Source: Candidatus Absconditabacterales bacterium
GTDB lineage: Bacteria > Patescibacteriota > Gracilibacteria > Absconditabacterales > Absconditicoccaceae
Assembly: GCA_025057375.1 (NCBI GenBank)
Contig: JANWWO010000010.1
Coordinates: 1 to 59,241, forward strand
Length of the DNA stretch: 59,241 nucleotides
Direction: 5' to 3'
Shown here in pieces: positions 36,090-47,415 of this stretch (within the stretch, counting starts at the first letter, position 1; every line of letters starts with the position of its first letter). The notes below the pieces were generated by a model that was given only the letters and a program-made list of their open reading frames with translations, was not told where the DNA came from and did not search any database. The translations under genes were made by a program, and so were the position numbers.

Positions 36090-37650
36090 ATAATAATAAA
36101 GAAAAATTGCAAGAGGAATACGATCATCATCCGTATCTACAATGTGTATTCCACGTTTTCATCAAAAGAAAAAATGAAAACCCACAGATATAGCTTGGTA
36201 GAGAAGGAGGGATGATATAGATCAAGACCGATTAGCCATAGATGATACTATAAGACAATACCATACGCAAAACAACACTAATCTAGATCAATAAAATGTG
36301 AAGAAGATAGACTCAGGCATATGTATGTCGTGGGAAAATCATGATCAGGCAAAACGAAATTTATGTAATCATTGATGATCTCTGATATGCACAAAGGGAC
36401 ATGATTTGCAGTGATCGATCCTCATGGTGACTTGATGGATGAGGTGATGGTTTATATTTCCGTCCATCGTCGTGATGATGTAATTATCTTTGATCCAAGT
36501 GATGCAGAATTTCCTTTTTGTCTCAATTCTATCGCTTCTCGTCCTGATGATAGCAAACAAGTTCTTGCAAAATGATTAATTGATATGTTCAAAAAGTTTT
36601 TTTCATCCAATTGGGATAGCCAACTGAAACATATGCTCAGGATAACGTTTTTGGCTTTGTTAGACTATCCAAACGCAACACTCTTTGATATCGTTCGTGC
36701 TTTGACGGACAAAGATTTTTGTTATGGACTGATCAAGCATATAATGCCAATGTGGTTCGTAATTTCTGAACCAGCGAATTTGCTGGCCGGTCCCAACAAT
36801 TCAATACCCAAGTAATTATCCCGATTTTGAATAAAGTATGACACGTATTGTCGATTGATTTGCTCAACAATATGTTTGGAAACCCAGAAAATAATCTTGA
36901 TTTTCGTGATACAATGAATAGTGGCAACATTATTTTGATCACGCTCTCAAAAGGGGAACGCCAAGAAGAAATCGTGGCGTTCCTCGGCGCGATGTTTGTC
37001 ACCAAAATGTATCAAACTGCAATGGGTCGTTAAAATGTCCAAAAATCAGAACGTTACTCATTGTTTCTTTATGTAGACGAATTCCACAACTTTGCCACTA
37101 ATACTTTTGGGGAAATCCTTTCAAAAGCAAGAACATACTGACTGGATATGATTGTTGCTCATCAGTTTCTCAAACACATATCACCATCTCTGTCAAACAC
37201 TCTTTTTTGAAATACAGAAACGCTGATTATTGTCAGAATTTCTAGTGATGATACCATCAATCTTGCCAACAATGTTGAGCCATGAGTGAGTACCTCTACG
37301 ACCTTGCACATTTTAATATGAGAGCATTGTATTGCAACATGATGGTCAAAAGACAGGTAAAAGATACATTTTCTCTCAAATCGCTCTACACCCCCGATGC
37401 ACATATCGATCCTGATCACTGTCAAACAATCATCGACCTTTCTCGCACAAAATACAATCATCCATTGGCACAAGTCAAAGCAGAGGTCCAACAAAACAAG
37501 CAGATGTTGTCTCCGCGATTGAAGCGTTTGCAAAGCCGTTGTTGTAAAAAATGCATATTCGCCACTTTTTCTGATGTGGAGAATGCGCTCATCATGTATC
37601 TTATCCAAAAAATAAAGCAGATTCACTATATCTCAAGCATACAAAACTAA
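36090..37650 (+). pseudogene. Decayed type IV secretion / conjugation DNA-pump ATPase (VirB4/TraD-like, DUF87)
   Basis: Clear family motifs are spread over broken frames. Frame one has EEDRLRHMYVVGKSGSGKT (Walker A) interrupted by TAA at 36366, then IDPHGDLMDEVM, FDPSDAEFPFCLNSI and MFKKFFSSNWDSQLKHML. A shift near 36745 leads to QVIIPILNKVGHVLS, GNIILITLSKGERQEE, a TAA at 37031, LFLYVDEFHNFATNTFGEIL (Walker B) and MIVAHQFLKHISPSL. A further frame has LSRTKYNHPLAQVKAEV, the usual C-terminal motif. Upstream to about 36090 are weaker remnants. At least two TAA codons and two shifts rule out a working protein. Confidence 0.8.
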
Positions 37651-38174
37651 CTATTTTTGATTATATAAAAAAGATGAACACAAATATCATGTATATGTTC
37701 AAACAAGCAAAACTTAAAACAATTGTGTTTATTATAGTACATTGGGGATGAATGTGTTATGCGTGAAACGCAATTCATCCGATCATGTGCGTATAGCAAA
37801 AAATTGAAGTATACTAAATTACAAGTCAATGTAGAGATAGTATTCGTATTCGATACAGTGCAGTCTATCACTAAACGTTTTTGATTTCCCCTTGCATTTT
37901 CTCACCATTTCTCTATACAACCAACATGATTTTCTTCCTACCCGTTATCAACAACAATAATAAAAATAACACCTCCGCCTGGTAGGTCGTTTGGTGGTAT
38001 ACAAAAAACCTTTCAAACTCTCTACCATATCATGATGGCTAGAGATTTTTTGTAAAAAAACAACCCCTGACACTCTTGGAGTTTGGGCTTGAGATCTTGG
38101 AGAAAATATATAAAAGTGTAAGTGTGGATTTTTAGTTTTTTATTTATAAATCATAAGTCATTTTTTACCATATA
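37651..38174. other. AT-rich intergenic stretch with hairpins
   Basis: No gene seen. Around 37748-37782 an imperfect long hairpin (GATGAAT/ATTCATC outer stem, TGCG/CGCA inner stem, TGAA loop) can form. At 37976-38000 ACCGCC...GGTGGT could pair weakly. These precede a terminator-like hairpin at 38019-38051, so a small untranslated transcript is possible. Confidence 0.35.
38019..38051 (+). terminator. Terminator-like hairpin
   Basis: Stem TCTCTACCAT / ATGGCTAGAGA (one bulged C) with a short loop and six T residues after it. No intact protein gene ends upstream, so it may close the decayed ATPase transcript or a small RNA. Confidence 0.6.
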
Positions 38175-38584
38175 ATGAACTGACATTATGAGATGCGTGA
38201 GATATTTTTTGCACAATACCTGAAATGTAAAAAATATTTTATTTCTTTTGACAATGTTGAAAATGTACAAATACGAATCAAAGAAACACTCAAATATATA
38301 GAAAACAATAAAAAAAGCGAGTCATAAGAAATGATAACCAATTCATAGGGATGATAGCAGTTGATTATTAATATATTAAAACCTGAAATAAGACTATGGA
38401 TCAGTAACAACAGCAATGAAAATGATACTGATTCTCTGCTATAAAATTTATACAATCATTACATCCCAATCAAACACTTATATATACTGCTGATGCTGAT
38501 AATAATGCAAGCATACAACTCATTCAAAAAGCTTGATGAATATTGCTATCAACTGATAAAGAATACATATACTCACTAAATTAA
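38175..38584 (+). pseudogene. GNAT acetyltransferase relic
   Basis: ATG 38175 opens a 50-residue frame (REIFFAQYLKCKKYFISF, then IKETLKYIENN) that stops at TAA. Later pieces in shifting frames read ILKPEIRLWIS and GYGFSAIKFIQSLHPNQTLI, then ADADNNASIQLIQKAGGILL, which together follow the GNAT order (acceptor strand, KPE-R-WI, G-x-G-Y-G acetyl-CoA loop, D-N-x-S-x-x-L-x-x-K-x-G). Several TAA/TAG stops interrupt it. The assignment is moderate because the pieces are short. Confidence 0.5.
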
Positions 38585-38624
38585 TAGATATTTTTTTTCT
38601 TTTTTATTTTTCCCCCTACCACCC

Positions 38625-39926
38625 ATGTCTCACACCCTCATTTCTAAAATTTCCGCTGACCATGTGGGTCACACCATCACCGTCAAATGACGAGTACAAA
38701 CCATCAGATCATCAGGAAAGGTCTCGTTTATCGAACTTCGTGATGGATCTGGCTATATGCAATGTGTCATCGAAGCAAAAAACTTTGATGAAAGCAGATT
38801 TACCGAAGTCTCTACCATCGGTCTCGAATCGTCGCTCTCCCTCACGTGAACCGTCTCCAAACACCCAAAAAAGGATGAGTACGAGCTTCAAGTCAGTGAT
38901 TTTTTTATCTATCAAAATACCAAAGATTATCCCTTGGGGACTAAAGCCGATCACGGTCCAGAGTTTTTGTTTGACCACAGACATCTCTACCTCCGTTCCA
39001 AGACCCAAAGAGCCATTCAACGCGTCCGTGACACCATTATCCACGCAACCTATGACCGAATGCGTGACAATGGTTTCACCAAAATTGATGCACCAATCTT
39101 CACACCCAATGCCTGTGAAGGCACAACCGAGCTGTATAGCGTCGAACACGTCAACGGTGAAACCATGTATCTGAGTCAATCAGGACAGCTGTATATCGAA
39201 GCTGCAATGTATAGCGTAGGACGTTGTTTCGATTTTGGACCGGTTTTTCGCGCTGAGAAAAGCAAGACCCGCCGTCACCTCAATGAATTTTGGATGATGG
39301 ACGCAGAAATCCCCTTCATCCAGCAGGAAGAAAATATGCAAATCCAAGAAGATTTGCTCAAGTACATCATTAGACAAGTCTTGGAAAAAAATCACACTGA
39401 TTTCGTGACATTAGAAAGAGATGTGACACCACTTATGAATATCGTAGATAAACCATGGGAAAGAATAAAACATGTTGATTTTGTTGATGAATTGATCGCT
39501 AAAGGGTTTGATGTCAAACAAGGTGATGATATTGGATCAGATATTGAAATGCAATATATGTCCATGGTAGATACACCTATCTTCCTCACTCATTTCCCGA
39601 TGGGTATCAAAGCATTTTATACCAAAGAAGATCCCAACATGCCAGGCTATGGATTATGTAGTGACCTCCTTGCACCAGAAGGCTGTGGAGAAGTGATTGG
39701 AAGTTCGACGAGAGATGACAACTATGACGTTTTATTACAAAAAATTAAAGATCATAAACTTGATCCTGCAACTTTTGACCGGTATCTTGATCTAAGAAAA
39801 TATGGTTCTGTGCCACATGCAGGATTTTGATATGGATTGGAGAGATTGGTAAGATGGTTTTGTGGACTACACCATATCAGAGAAACTATCCCTTTCCCAA
39901 GATACGCAAATAGAATTAGACCATAA
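38625..39926 (+). CDS. asnS: Asparaginyl-tRNA synthetase
   Basis: 433 residues. The N-terminal OB fold ([20 protein letters not shown], first Gly from TGA) is followed by class II motifs: [53 protein letters not shown] (motif 2) and [12 protein letters not shown] (motif 3, with Gly from TGA). The [10 protein letters not shown] string and CEGTT mark AsnRS rather than AspRS. It attaches Asn to tRNA-Asn. CGA at the YD-x-M position replaces a residue that is aromatic in relatives. The mrr gene follows after 29 bp. Confidence 0.93.
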
Positions 39927-39955
39927 TTTTTGTTTTTTTTCTTTTCATATATATA

Positions 39956-40858
39956 ATGGATCAACTTCCCAAGTATCACGACACATTTTTCCCCATTTTG
40001 CAGACACTCGCAAAAAAAGAAACAATGCATCAAAGAGATCTTAGAATTGCTGTCCGCGATCAATATTACTCCAATCTTTCACAAGAGCTTCTTGATCAAA
40101 CGACGAGTACATGAGCAAACACATTGCTTGATCGCATTGGACGAGGAATGTACATTCTCAAGATAGCAAAGCTTGTTCATCAACCAACAAGATGAATGTT
40201 TGCAATTACACCAAAAGGGAAGGAAATAATAGAGAAAAAATGATCATTTACGTTGCAAGATTTGTACAATGACACAGACTATCAAGCACATCAACAGGAA
40301 CAAAAGTGAAAAAAACTAACGAATCAAGAAAACTCAACTGAAGAAGAAGTAAAAAATTCATCTCCTCAAGATTTGATGGAAATATGATACACAAACATCA
40401 TGAATCAATTAAAAAATGATCTACTGGATAAACTAAAAACAATTGATCCATATTATTTTGAACAGATTGTTCTCACACTCTTACACCGCATGTGATATGG
40501 AGATATGATCGAAACCAAAAAATCTAGTGATGGCTGAATTGATGGAATTATCAATGAAGATGCATTATGACTAGAAAAGATTTATATCCAAACAAAAAGA
40601 TACACTGACAAACACGTTCGTGAACTAGAAATTCGCAATTTTATTGGTGCAATGGCATGAAGAACACAAAAAGGCGTATTTGTGACGACGAGTAGCTTTG
40701 AAGCCAAAGTCTATGAAAGAGTAAAAGAACTATGATCTACTATTATTCTGATCGATGGATTACGTTTGGTCGATTTGATGGTTCAGTACGGTGTTGGGGT
40801 CCAAGTACGTCAGACATACGAAATCAAAGTTATTGACGAGGATTTTTTCTTGTGATAA
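39956..40858 (+). CDS. mrr: Mrr-type (type IV) restriction endonuclease
   Basis: 300 residues. The N-terminal winged-helix domain reads LLDRIG-x-GMYILKIAKLV then RGMFAITPKGKEII, where x is CGA (40142-40144) at the position of the near-invariant Trp of Mrr_N (R-x-x-W-A). After a charged linker the catalytic domain has FEQIVLTLLHRMGYG, SSDGGIDGII and KIYIQTKRY, giving the D-x(n)-Q-x-K nuclease core. Such enzymes cut methylated or foreign DNA. No methyltransferase partner lies next to it, consistent with a modification-dependent enzyme. Confidence 0.9.
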
Positions 40859-40911
40859 CAATATAGCTCCCTATATTCACCATCAGATTTATTCGTTCTG
40901 TTATCCCCATA

Positions 40912-41211
40912 ATGCCCAAACCTCTCATCACCCAAGACGATTTCCAAAAAATCGATATCAGAACCGGGACGATTATTGAGATACAATTATTTCCTGAAGC
41001 TCACAAACCTGCCTACAAACTCACGATTGATTTTGGTCCTGCGATTGTGATCAAACGCTCATCAGTACAGATCATAACCTATTACACACCACAAACCCTC
41101 CTAACCCTCCTACATAAACAAATCATTGCTATCATCAAATTTCCACACAAACAGATTGGGAAGTGTCTGTCTAAATGTGTAGGTCTCGGAATCTATGATG
41201 CTAATAGATAA
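40912..41211 (+). CDS. csaA: CsaA-like tRNA-binding protein, C-terminus cut by in-frame TAA
   Basis: 99 residues of a normally ~110-residue family: FQKIDIRTGTIIEIQLFPEA, KLTIDFGPAIVIKRSSVQI and KCVGLGIYDANR. After TAA 41212 the same frame continues MLLLTPDKEGTHCDNV, which matches the family's C-terminal 'vvLltPD..vpnG' segment that helps dimerise. So the gene appears to have acquired a nonsense codon about ten residues before its end, or the stop is read through. CsaA binds tRNA and has chaperone activity. Confidence 0.8.
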   Translation: MPKPLITQDDFQKIDIRTGTIIEIQLFPEAHKPAYKLTIDFGPAIVIKRSSVQIITYYTPQTLLTLLHKQIIAIIKFPHKQIGKCLSKCVGLGIYDANR

Positions 41212-41339
41212 ATGTTATTGCTCACACCTGATAAGGAAGGGACGCACTGCGATAATGTAAGTGCTTTATCTTGATTTTTTGGTGAGAAATCAATACGCTC
41301 GTCATATAAATTTTTTATTTTCATTTCCCATACTTATTT

Positions 41340-44018
41340 ATGCATCGTACTTCTTCCCCTCATGCAATTGATCTCGCATCATGCTATGCACAATTCAAAA
41401 GCTCTGAAATATGACTATCTACTCACGATGCTCAGCAAAGATTGAAGGTCTATGGACCCAATGAACTCCCTCGTGATCAAGGAATACATCCGATCATAAT
41501 GTTCCTCCATCAATTTCACAACCCACTGGTCTATATCCTCATCATTATTGGACTAGGTTCCGCATGGATGGGAAAACGAATCGATGCCATCGTCATCGCT
41601 GGTGTCGTCTGTACCAATGCACTTATCGGTGCAATCCAAGAGTACAAAGCACAAAGATCCATCAACGCATTGTCATCTCTCGTAGTCCCCATAGCCAAAG
41701 TAGTCAGGCAATGACAACTTCTACAGATTCCTGCTCGTGATCTTGTCCCTGGTGATATCATCGTCATGGAAGAGGGAGACTCTATCCCTGCTGATGCAAG
41801 ACTCATATCTGTGAAGAATTTTTCTACGATCGAAGCCTCCTTGACTGGAGAGACAGCCAGTATCAACAAATCGATCGAACAACTCAAAGAAAGTACTGGG
41901 TTGGCAGATCGTAGCAATATGGTATGGATGGGGACCTTTGTCGCGCGTGGGACAGCTCGTGCCTTGGTAACTGCTACAGGAATTCATACAACCATCGGAA
42001 TGATTGCAAAAACGATGAACAGTATACAAACGAGCGAATCCAATTTTGAAAGAAAAATCCATGGTCTGACCAAAAATATCGCCCTACTTGCACTAGGAGC
42101 GTCCTTGCTTACTGCAGGAATAGGATGGATCAAATGATTTGATCGAATAGAATTGATTAGTCTCTCGATTGCCTCTCTCATCAGCGGGATACCCGAATGA
42201 TTACCTGCTATCCTGACACTGGTTCTCGCTATCGGAGCCAAAGCAATGTCTGATCAGCGTGCGATTGTCCGTACCTTGACTGCTACTGAGACCTTGGGTG
42301 CCGTATCTGTTATTTGTACAGATAAGACTGGTACGCTGACATACAATACCATGACGGTCAAACATATCCGACTACCTGACATACCACACATCTATGTCCG
42401 TGGAGCAGGACGATCCTCTACAGGAGGATGCGAACAAGACTGAAAAGCAATAAAACGAGATCACATACCACGCCACTCCTCTCTTATCCATGCGTGTGCA
42501 CTAGCAACAACTGCCGTTGTCAACAATGAATGAGATGAGTACACCATCATCGGAGACCCTACCGAAGCAGCACTTGTCGTGCTAGCAAATAAAGCACATG
42601 TCAATAAGCAATCACTTGCATCTACGCATACGATGCTGGATGATATGCCGTTCAATAGTGACCTAAAAATGAGAGCAACACTCGTTCGTCTCTCAGACAA
42701 TTCTCGTATTCTCTATGTCATCGGTGCGAGTGAAATCGTATGGTGACGTGCCACACAAGTACATGGCGAAAATATTCGTGACAAGAATTCGTCAGACCAG
42801 TCGTTTTTTGCTGATCATATCCAGCAATGAACAAGTGAAGCAATGAGACTTCTGGGTATAGCATACAAAAAAATAAACACTGACACAATTGACGAAGCAG
42901 ACTTACATGATCTGGTCTGGATGGGAATGGTAGGCATCCTCGATCCTATCAGGGCAGAGGTCCCCGATGCAATTGCACAATGTAGACAGGCAGGAATGAG
43001 AGTTATCATGCTAACAGGAGATCACAAACAGACTGCTATCGCTATTGGAAAACGTATCGGACTCATCGATGAGGAACATCCAACAGCATATACCGAAGAA
43101 GAACTTGCACATCTACCACCAGAAGATTTTAATGAACTTCTCAAACACTGTAATATTTTTGCTCGTTGTACCCCTCAGCGTAAATTACTCATCCTCGAAC
43201 TTCTCCAATCACAAGGGCATATCGTAGCTATGACAGGAGATGGTGTCAATGATGCTCCTGCGCTCAAAAAAGCACATGTAGGTATTGCAATGGGGAAAAT
43301 AGGAACTGATGTAGCTCGTGAAGCAGCACAAATCGTACTCGCTGATGATAACTTTGCGACTATTGTCTCCGCGATCAAACATGGAAGAATCATCTATAAC
43401 AATGTCAGGAAAAGTGCCAATCTTGCACTTAACAGAATTATTGCTGGCGTGGGATGTATTGGGTGAGTAATGCTCCTAGGTGATACCATGCCCTTTATTG
43501 GAATACAACTGCTATGGCTCAATCTCGTCACCGAAACTATCACGGGTATTGGACTAGCATTTGAATGATCTGAAGGAAATGAACTGCAAGGTAAACCAGT
43601 TATGCTCGATGCAGGATTAATTTCTCGTGAAACATTACCATTTATTCTACGAAATGCACTCCTGATGATCATATTGACAACAGGAACCTATCGATACTAT
43701 ACCCAGTATACCGATGTGAGTGCTGCCTATGCAACAACCTTAGCATTTGTGGTTTTATATTTAACGCAGTTTGCAAACTTACTCAATCTCAGATCATTTA
43801 CGCAGTCATTGTTTCGTCTGTGATTATGGTCAAATCCAGTAATCATCATCGGCATCATCTGATCAATAGCACTCCAAGCACTGGCAATCTATCGACCAGT
43901 ATTGCAATCAGCACTCCAATTTACTGCCATATCAGCAACAGATCTTGCACGAATGGTAGTAATTGCATCAGGTGTATGGATAGGAGGTGAATTATACAAA
44001 CTGATAAGAAGCACATAA
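41340..44018 (+). CDS. P-type cation ATPase (type II, calcium-pump-like)
   Basis: 892 residues. N-terminal cation-ATPase domain (YGPNELPRDQGIHPI), TM1-2, actuator loop SLTGETAS, TM4 ISGIPEGLPAILTL (two Gly from TGA), phosphorylation site ICTDKTGTLT, nucleotide domain, hinge MTGDGVNDAPALKKAHVG, and TM5-10 with LWLNLVTETITGIGLAFEG. PEGLP and the NLVT helix indicate a Ca2+- or Na+/K+-type pump rather than a heavy-metal pump. CGA at 41577 lies in K-CGA-IDAIVI, where relatives have W-x-DA-x-VI. Ten or more glycines are TGA. Confidence 0.92.
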
Positions 44019-44149
44019 AAAACCAAAAAGCCTTTGATGATCCTCATATCTCCATCATAAAAAATACGATATACATACACTGATTATATGGCATAATATC
44101 AATAATCTCTTCAAAGAAATTTTTTTATTTTTTATTTTTTTGATTTATC

Positions 44150-44671
44150 ATGCAATCATCTTTTATGTTCTTTCTTTTCGTGTTTATCAGCCTTATTTTG
44201 GTAGGATGTAGCATGTCACAATCACCCATGTCTCAACAACCCGAGCAGCAACGTCAATTAACAGGCATACAAGCTGAAACACAAACAGGATCATTTGAAT
44301 TCGAAGTATGGAAAACATATCTGTCATGATCAACACAGATAGACTACACGACCAAAGATGAAAATGTAAGCCTGTGATATTTTGGAACAGTTGAAATCGA
44401 CATTAATTGAGAAACTATTCCGTATGAAAGGTACGTCTACATTACCAAAACACCATGAGCAAATCATGCTGCCCATTGAGCAATTGCACTCTTTGATTCT
44501 CGTTATACTGAAGTAATGACTCAATATTTCTCATCAATAGACACTAGACCATTCAAAATTTCTGGTGATGATGGTCTAGGTAAATCGTGGATTATTTTTC
44601 CAGATCCAAATAAAAAAGTTACCATCAAATATATTGCACTTTCTGCTGGAGATGCATCGTTTGAAAAATAG
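44150..44671 (+). CDS. Small lipoprotein, unknown
   Basis: 173 residues. The lipobox ILVGCS follows a hydrophobic signal, then a Gln-rich linker and a beta-rich domain (SFEFEVWKTYLSG, TVEIDINGE, DGLGKSWIIFPDP). Lipidated at Cys19 or so and surface or membrane anchored. Family not recognised. Confidence 0.7.
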
Positions 44672-44750
44672 ATTGGTGAATTATACAAAACTATGAACCC
44701 TATTTTTATATCAGTACTCATCTTCTCCTCTTTGTCATCTTTCTCCTCTC

Positions 44751-47387
44751 ATGCGCATTCTAGCTCTTACCTATCACAATATTGGCCCCTTTACCAAACC
44801 TATCTCTATCGTTCTCAAACAAGGCTGTTTTTTGATCAAAGCACCAATTGGGCGTGGAAAGAGTTTTTTGTTTTTTGATGGGATTCTATATGCATTGTAC
44901 AAAAAATCCCATCGTAGTATGCTCAATGCAACAGCAAAATCGTGATTTATCCACTGTCTTATCGATGTTGAAGGCACAGCCTACCTCATCCAAAGACAAC
45001 TCACCAAGACCAAAATAGGTAACGATAGCTGTCAGACCAGGCTTTTTTCACTGGCACATATTCCTCGTCTACCATCCTGAGCAGTCATTCGCCACGGCGA
45101 TTGTGTGAAGGAAATTATCGCAGATCTTGCGATGGAAGAAATAATGACTAAAAATGAGAAAGACCTCCAAGACGTTCTAGAATCTGTCCTACCTCCCTAT
45201 GAGTTGTGGGTCAATACAACTATGATCATGCAAGATTCCTCAAACATTTTCCTCCTTCCTCCTGCCCAAAGAATGGACGTCCTCAAATATATGTTTGACT
45301 TACTGAGCATCGAAGATGCAGAAAAAATTTTGTATGATAAGAAAAAAGAGCTAGACTGACAGATCAAGGCGTTGAGTCATACGGATGATGCAACAAATCG
45401 TCTTCGTGCTCAACTTTCCCTATTAAGCGATCTGTGGTCTCATCTTGATACATTTTGGCGGGAAGGCAAAGATCGCGGAACCCAGACGATTGCGCAGCTC
45501 GATGTGATTCGTGAGTCAGTCAGCATAGAAGATTGTGCATGGAATAGTGATGATTTTGCGGTGGAAGAAGGACTTAAAGAACTCGATAAAATACTTAATC
45601 AATGGCTGGTATATGAAACACTGTCGCATGATCTTCGTCATCAGATTGCTCATCAGGAACAAAGCATACGCGATCTCACCAAATATATAAATGACATAGA
45701 TCATCAGATTGCTCAATATCAAGATGTCGCAGTACCTGATAGTGAACCATTTCTCCACATACTTCGTGAAGAAGAAAACAAACGAATGACGCAACGATCC
45801 AAAATCCCTGATGCTTTTGTACAAGCAAGTAATATCCACATCCCCGTATCCTTTGATCCATCTGCTCTTACCTTAGTCCACACACGTATTGAAGCCATAA
45901 TCAAAGAAGGGAAAGACTGCAAAGCACGTATCGACGCACTCAATGCAGAAAAAGAGACAGTGACCAAACAACTCGCTGATCGACACTGACGTCTCCAAGA
46001 AAAAGCAGTAGGTTCACCAGCCTACGAAGCAGAAAAAGCACGCTTATTGAAGGATTTTTTGAGCCGTCTCGAAAAAGAGTATGCTCATAGACATCTCCTC
46101 AAAGCGTCACGAGAAGCTGACTACGCACAACGACAATCACTCATGACCAAACTCCATCAGGAATACGAGCACGAAAAAAAAAACCTGGAACTAACCACTC
46201 ATTTCTTTTGTGACAAAATTGAGGGAAATTGTCCCTATATCACAACGCTCAATACAACCGCTATCAAAAAACAAGAAACCATCGTCTCATCCCTCCGTCA
46301 ACGTTTGGATGAAGGTGAAGCAAGAAAAAAAACATTGGATATGCAGTATAATGAGCGGAAAAAGCAAGAGCACGAATACCAAACCTATCTGACCAATCCC
46401 GCTCAGCATCCAGATTATATCACAATCCAACAACAGTTAGACCAATGGTCACAGAACACTGACGTTCATCGTGCCATTAATGATCTCACCAACCGTTTAC
46501 ATCAAATAGAGGAGCTACTCACCACCCTCATACAGGAACGCGAACGCTTAGTCAGTATCTTTTCTTCCCGAAGCTTTAGACAGTATAACGATCGACATAC
46601 ACAGACACACGAGATACAGATATCCGTCCTCGAGGCACAGACTATCTACCAAAAACATCTTGCTACCGCCAATGAACTTGCAAAAAAATACGAACAACAC
46701 AGACAACGCCTCGCAGATCGTCAGGCACGTTCCCAGACACTAGAGGAAAAAAAAGCTGAACTGACCTCATTGCACGATCGTTTGGCGACATTGAAACAAC
46801 CAGAAATTGATCGTCAGCGTGCCGAACAATATCATGAGACCATAAGACAGATAGCACGTGTGATAGACAGCATTAATGTTTTGATTACAGGGGCAAAAGA
46901 ACGTGCTCTTCAAGCAACAACACTCAAACATCAAGCAGAAAAAATTGCAAATTTACACCATTTGATGAAACACGAGTTAGTTTTGCTTGCACTCAATCAC
47001 TACCTGCCCACGATCGAAGATACAATGAATGCGTTGCTCGCTCAGGTAGTCGATTATCGTGTCCAGATGAGCATTACGTGAGACACCAAACTAGAACTTG
47101 ATATTAGTGTTCATGATCAACTGGGGGCAAGAGATATCAAATCACTGAGCGGCTGACAAAATACCTTGATAAGATTATGCCGGACATTGGCAGTTGCTGC
47201 ATTTCAGCGTTCGCCCATGATTTTTCTTGATGAGACAATCAACAACCTTGATCAAGAAGCAATAAGTCGTGTAGCTGATTTGATTGCATCCGTTGTCAAA
47301 CAACAAACAAAAAGTCTCTACGTCGTTACCCATAGCGAGACTATCCAGGCAATGAGTATCTGGACCGAGATAATAGAGATCGACTAG
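44751..47387 (+). CDS. Rad50/SbcC-like SMC-family ATPase
   Basis: 878 residues. N-terminal LTYHNIGPFTKPISIVL and Walker A KAPIGRGKSFLFFDGILY, long coiled coils (about 190-330 and 400-780), a possible hinge/zinc hook with FFCDKIEGNCPYI (C-x6-C rather than the usual CxxC), then the ABC signature LSGGQNTLIRLCRTLAV, Walker B PMIFLDETINNLD and YVVTHSE. Likely a DNA-end processing or structural-maintenance ATPase. A paired SbcD/Mre11 nuclease is not in the window. The alternative start at 44693 lies in another frame. Confidence 0.85.
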
Positions 47388-47415
47388 CAATATTTTATCA
47401 AGAATAACCCGCTGT

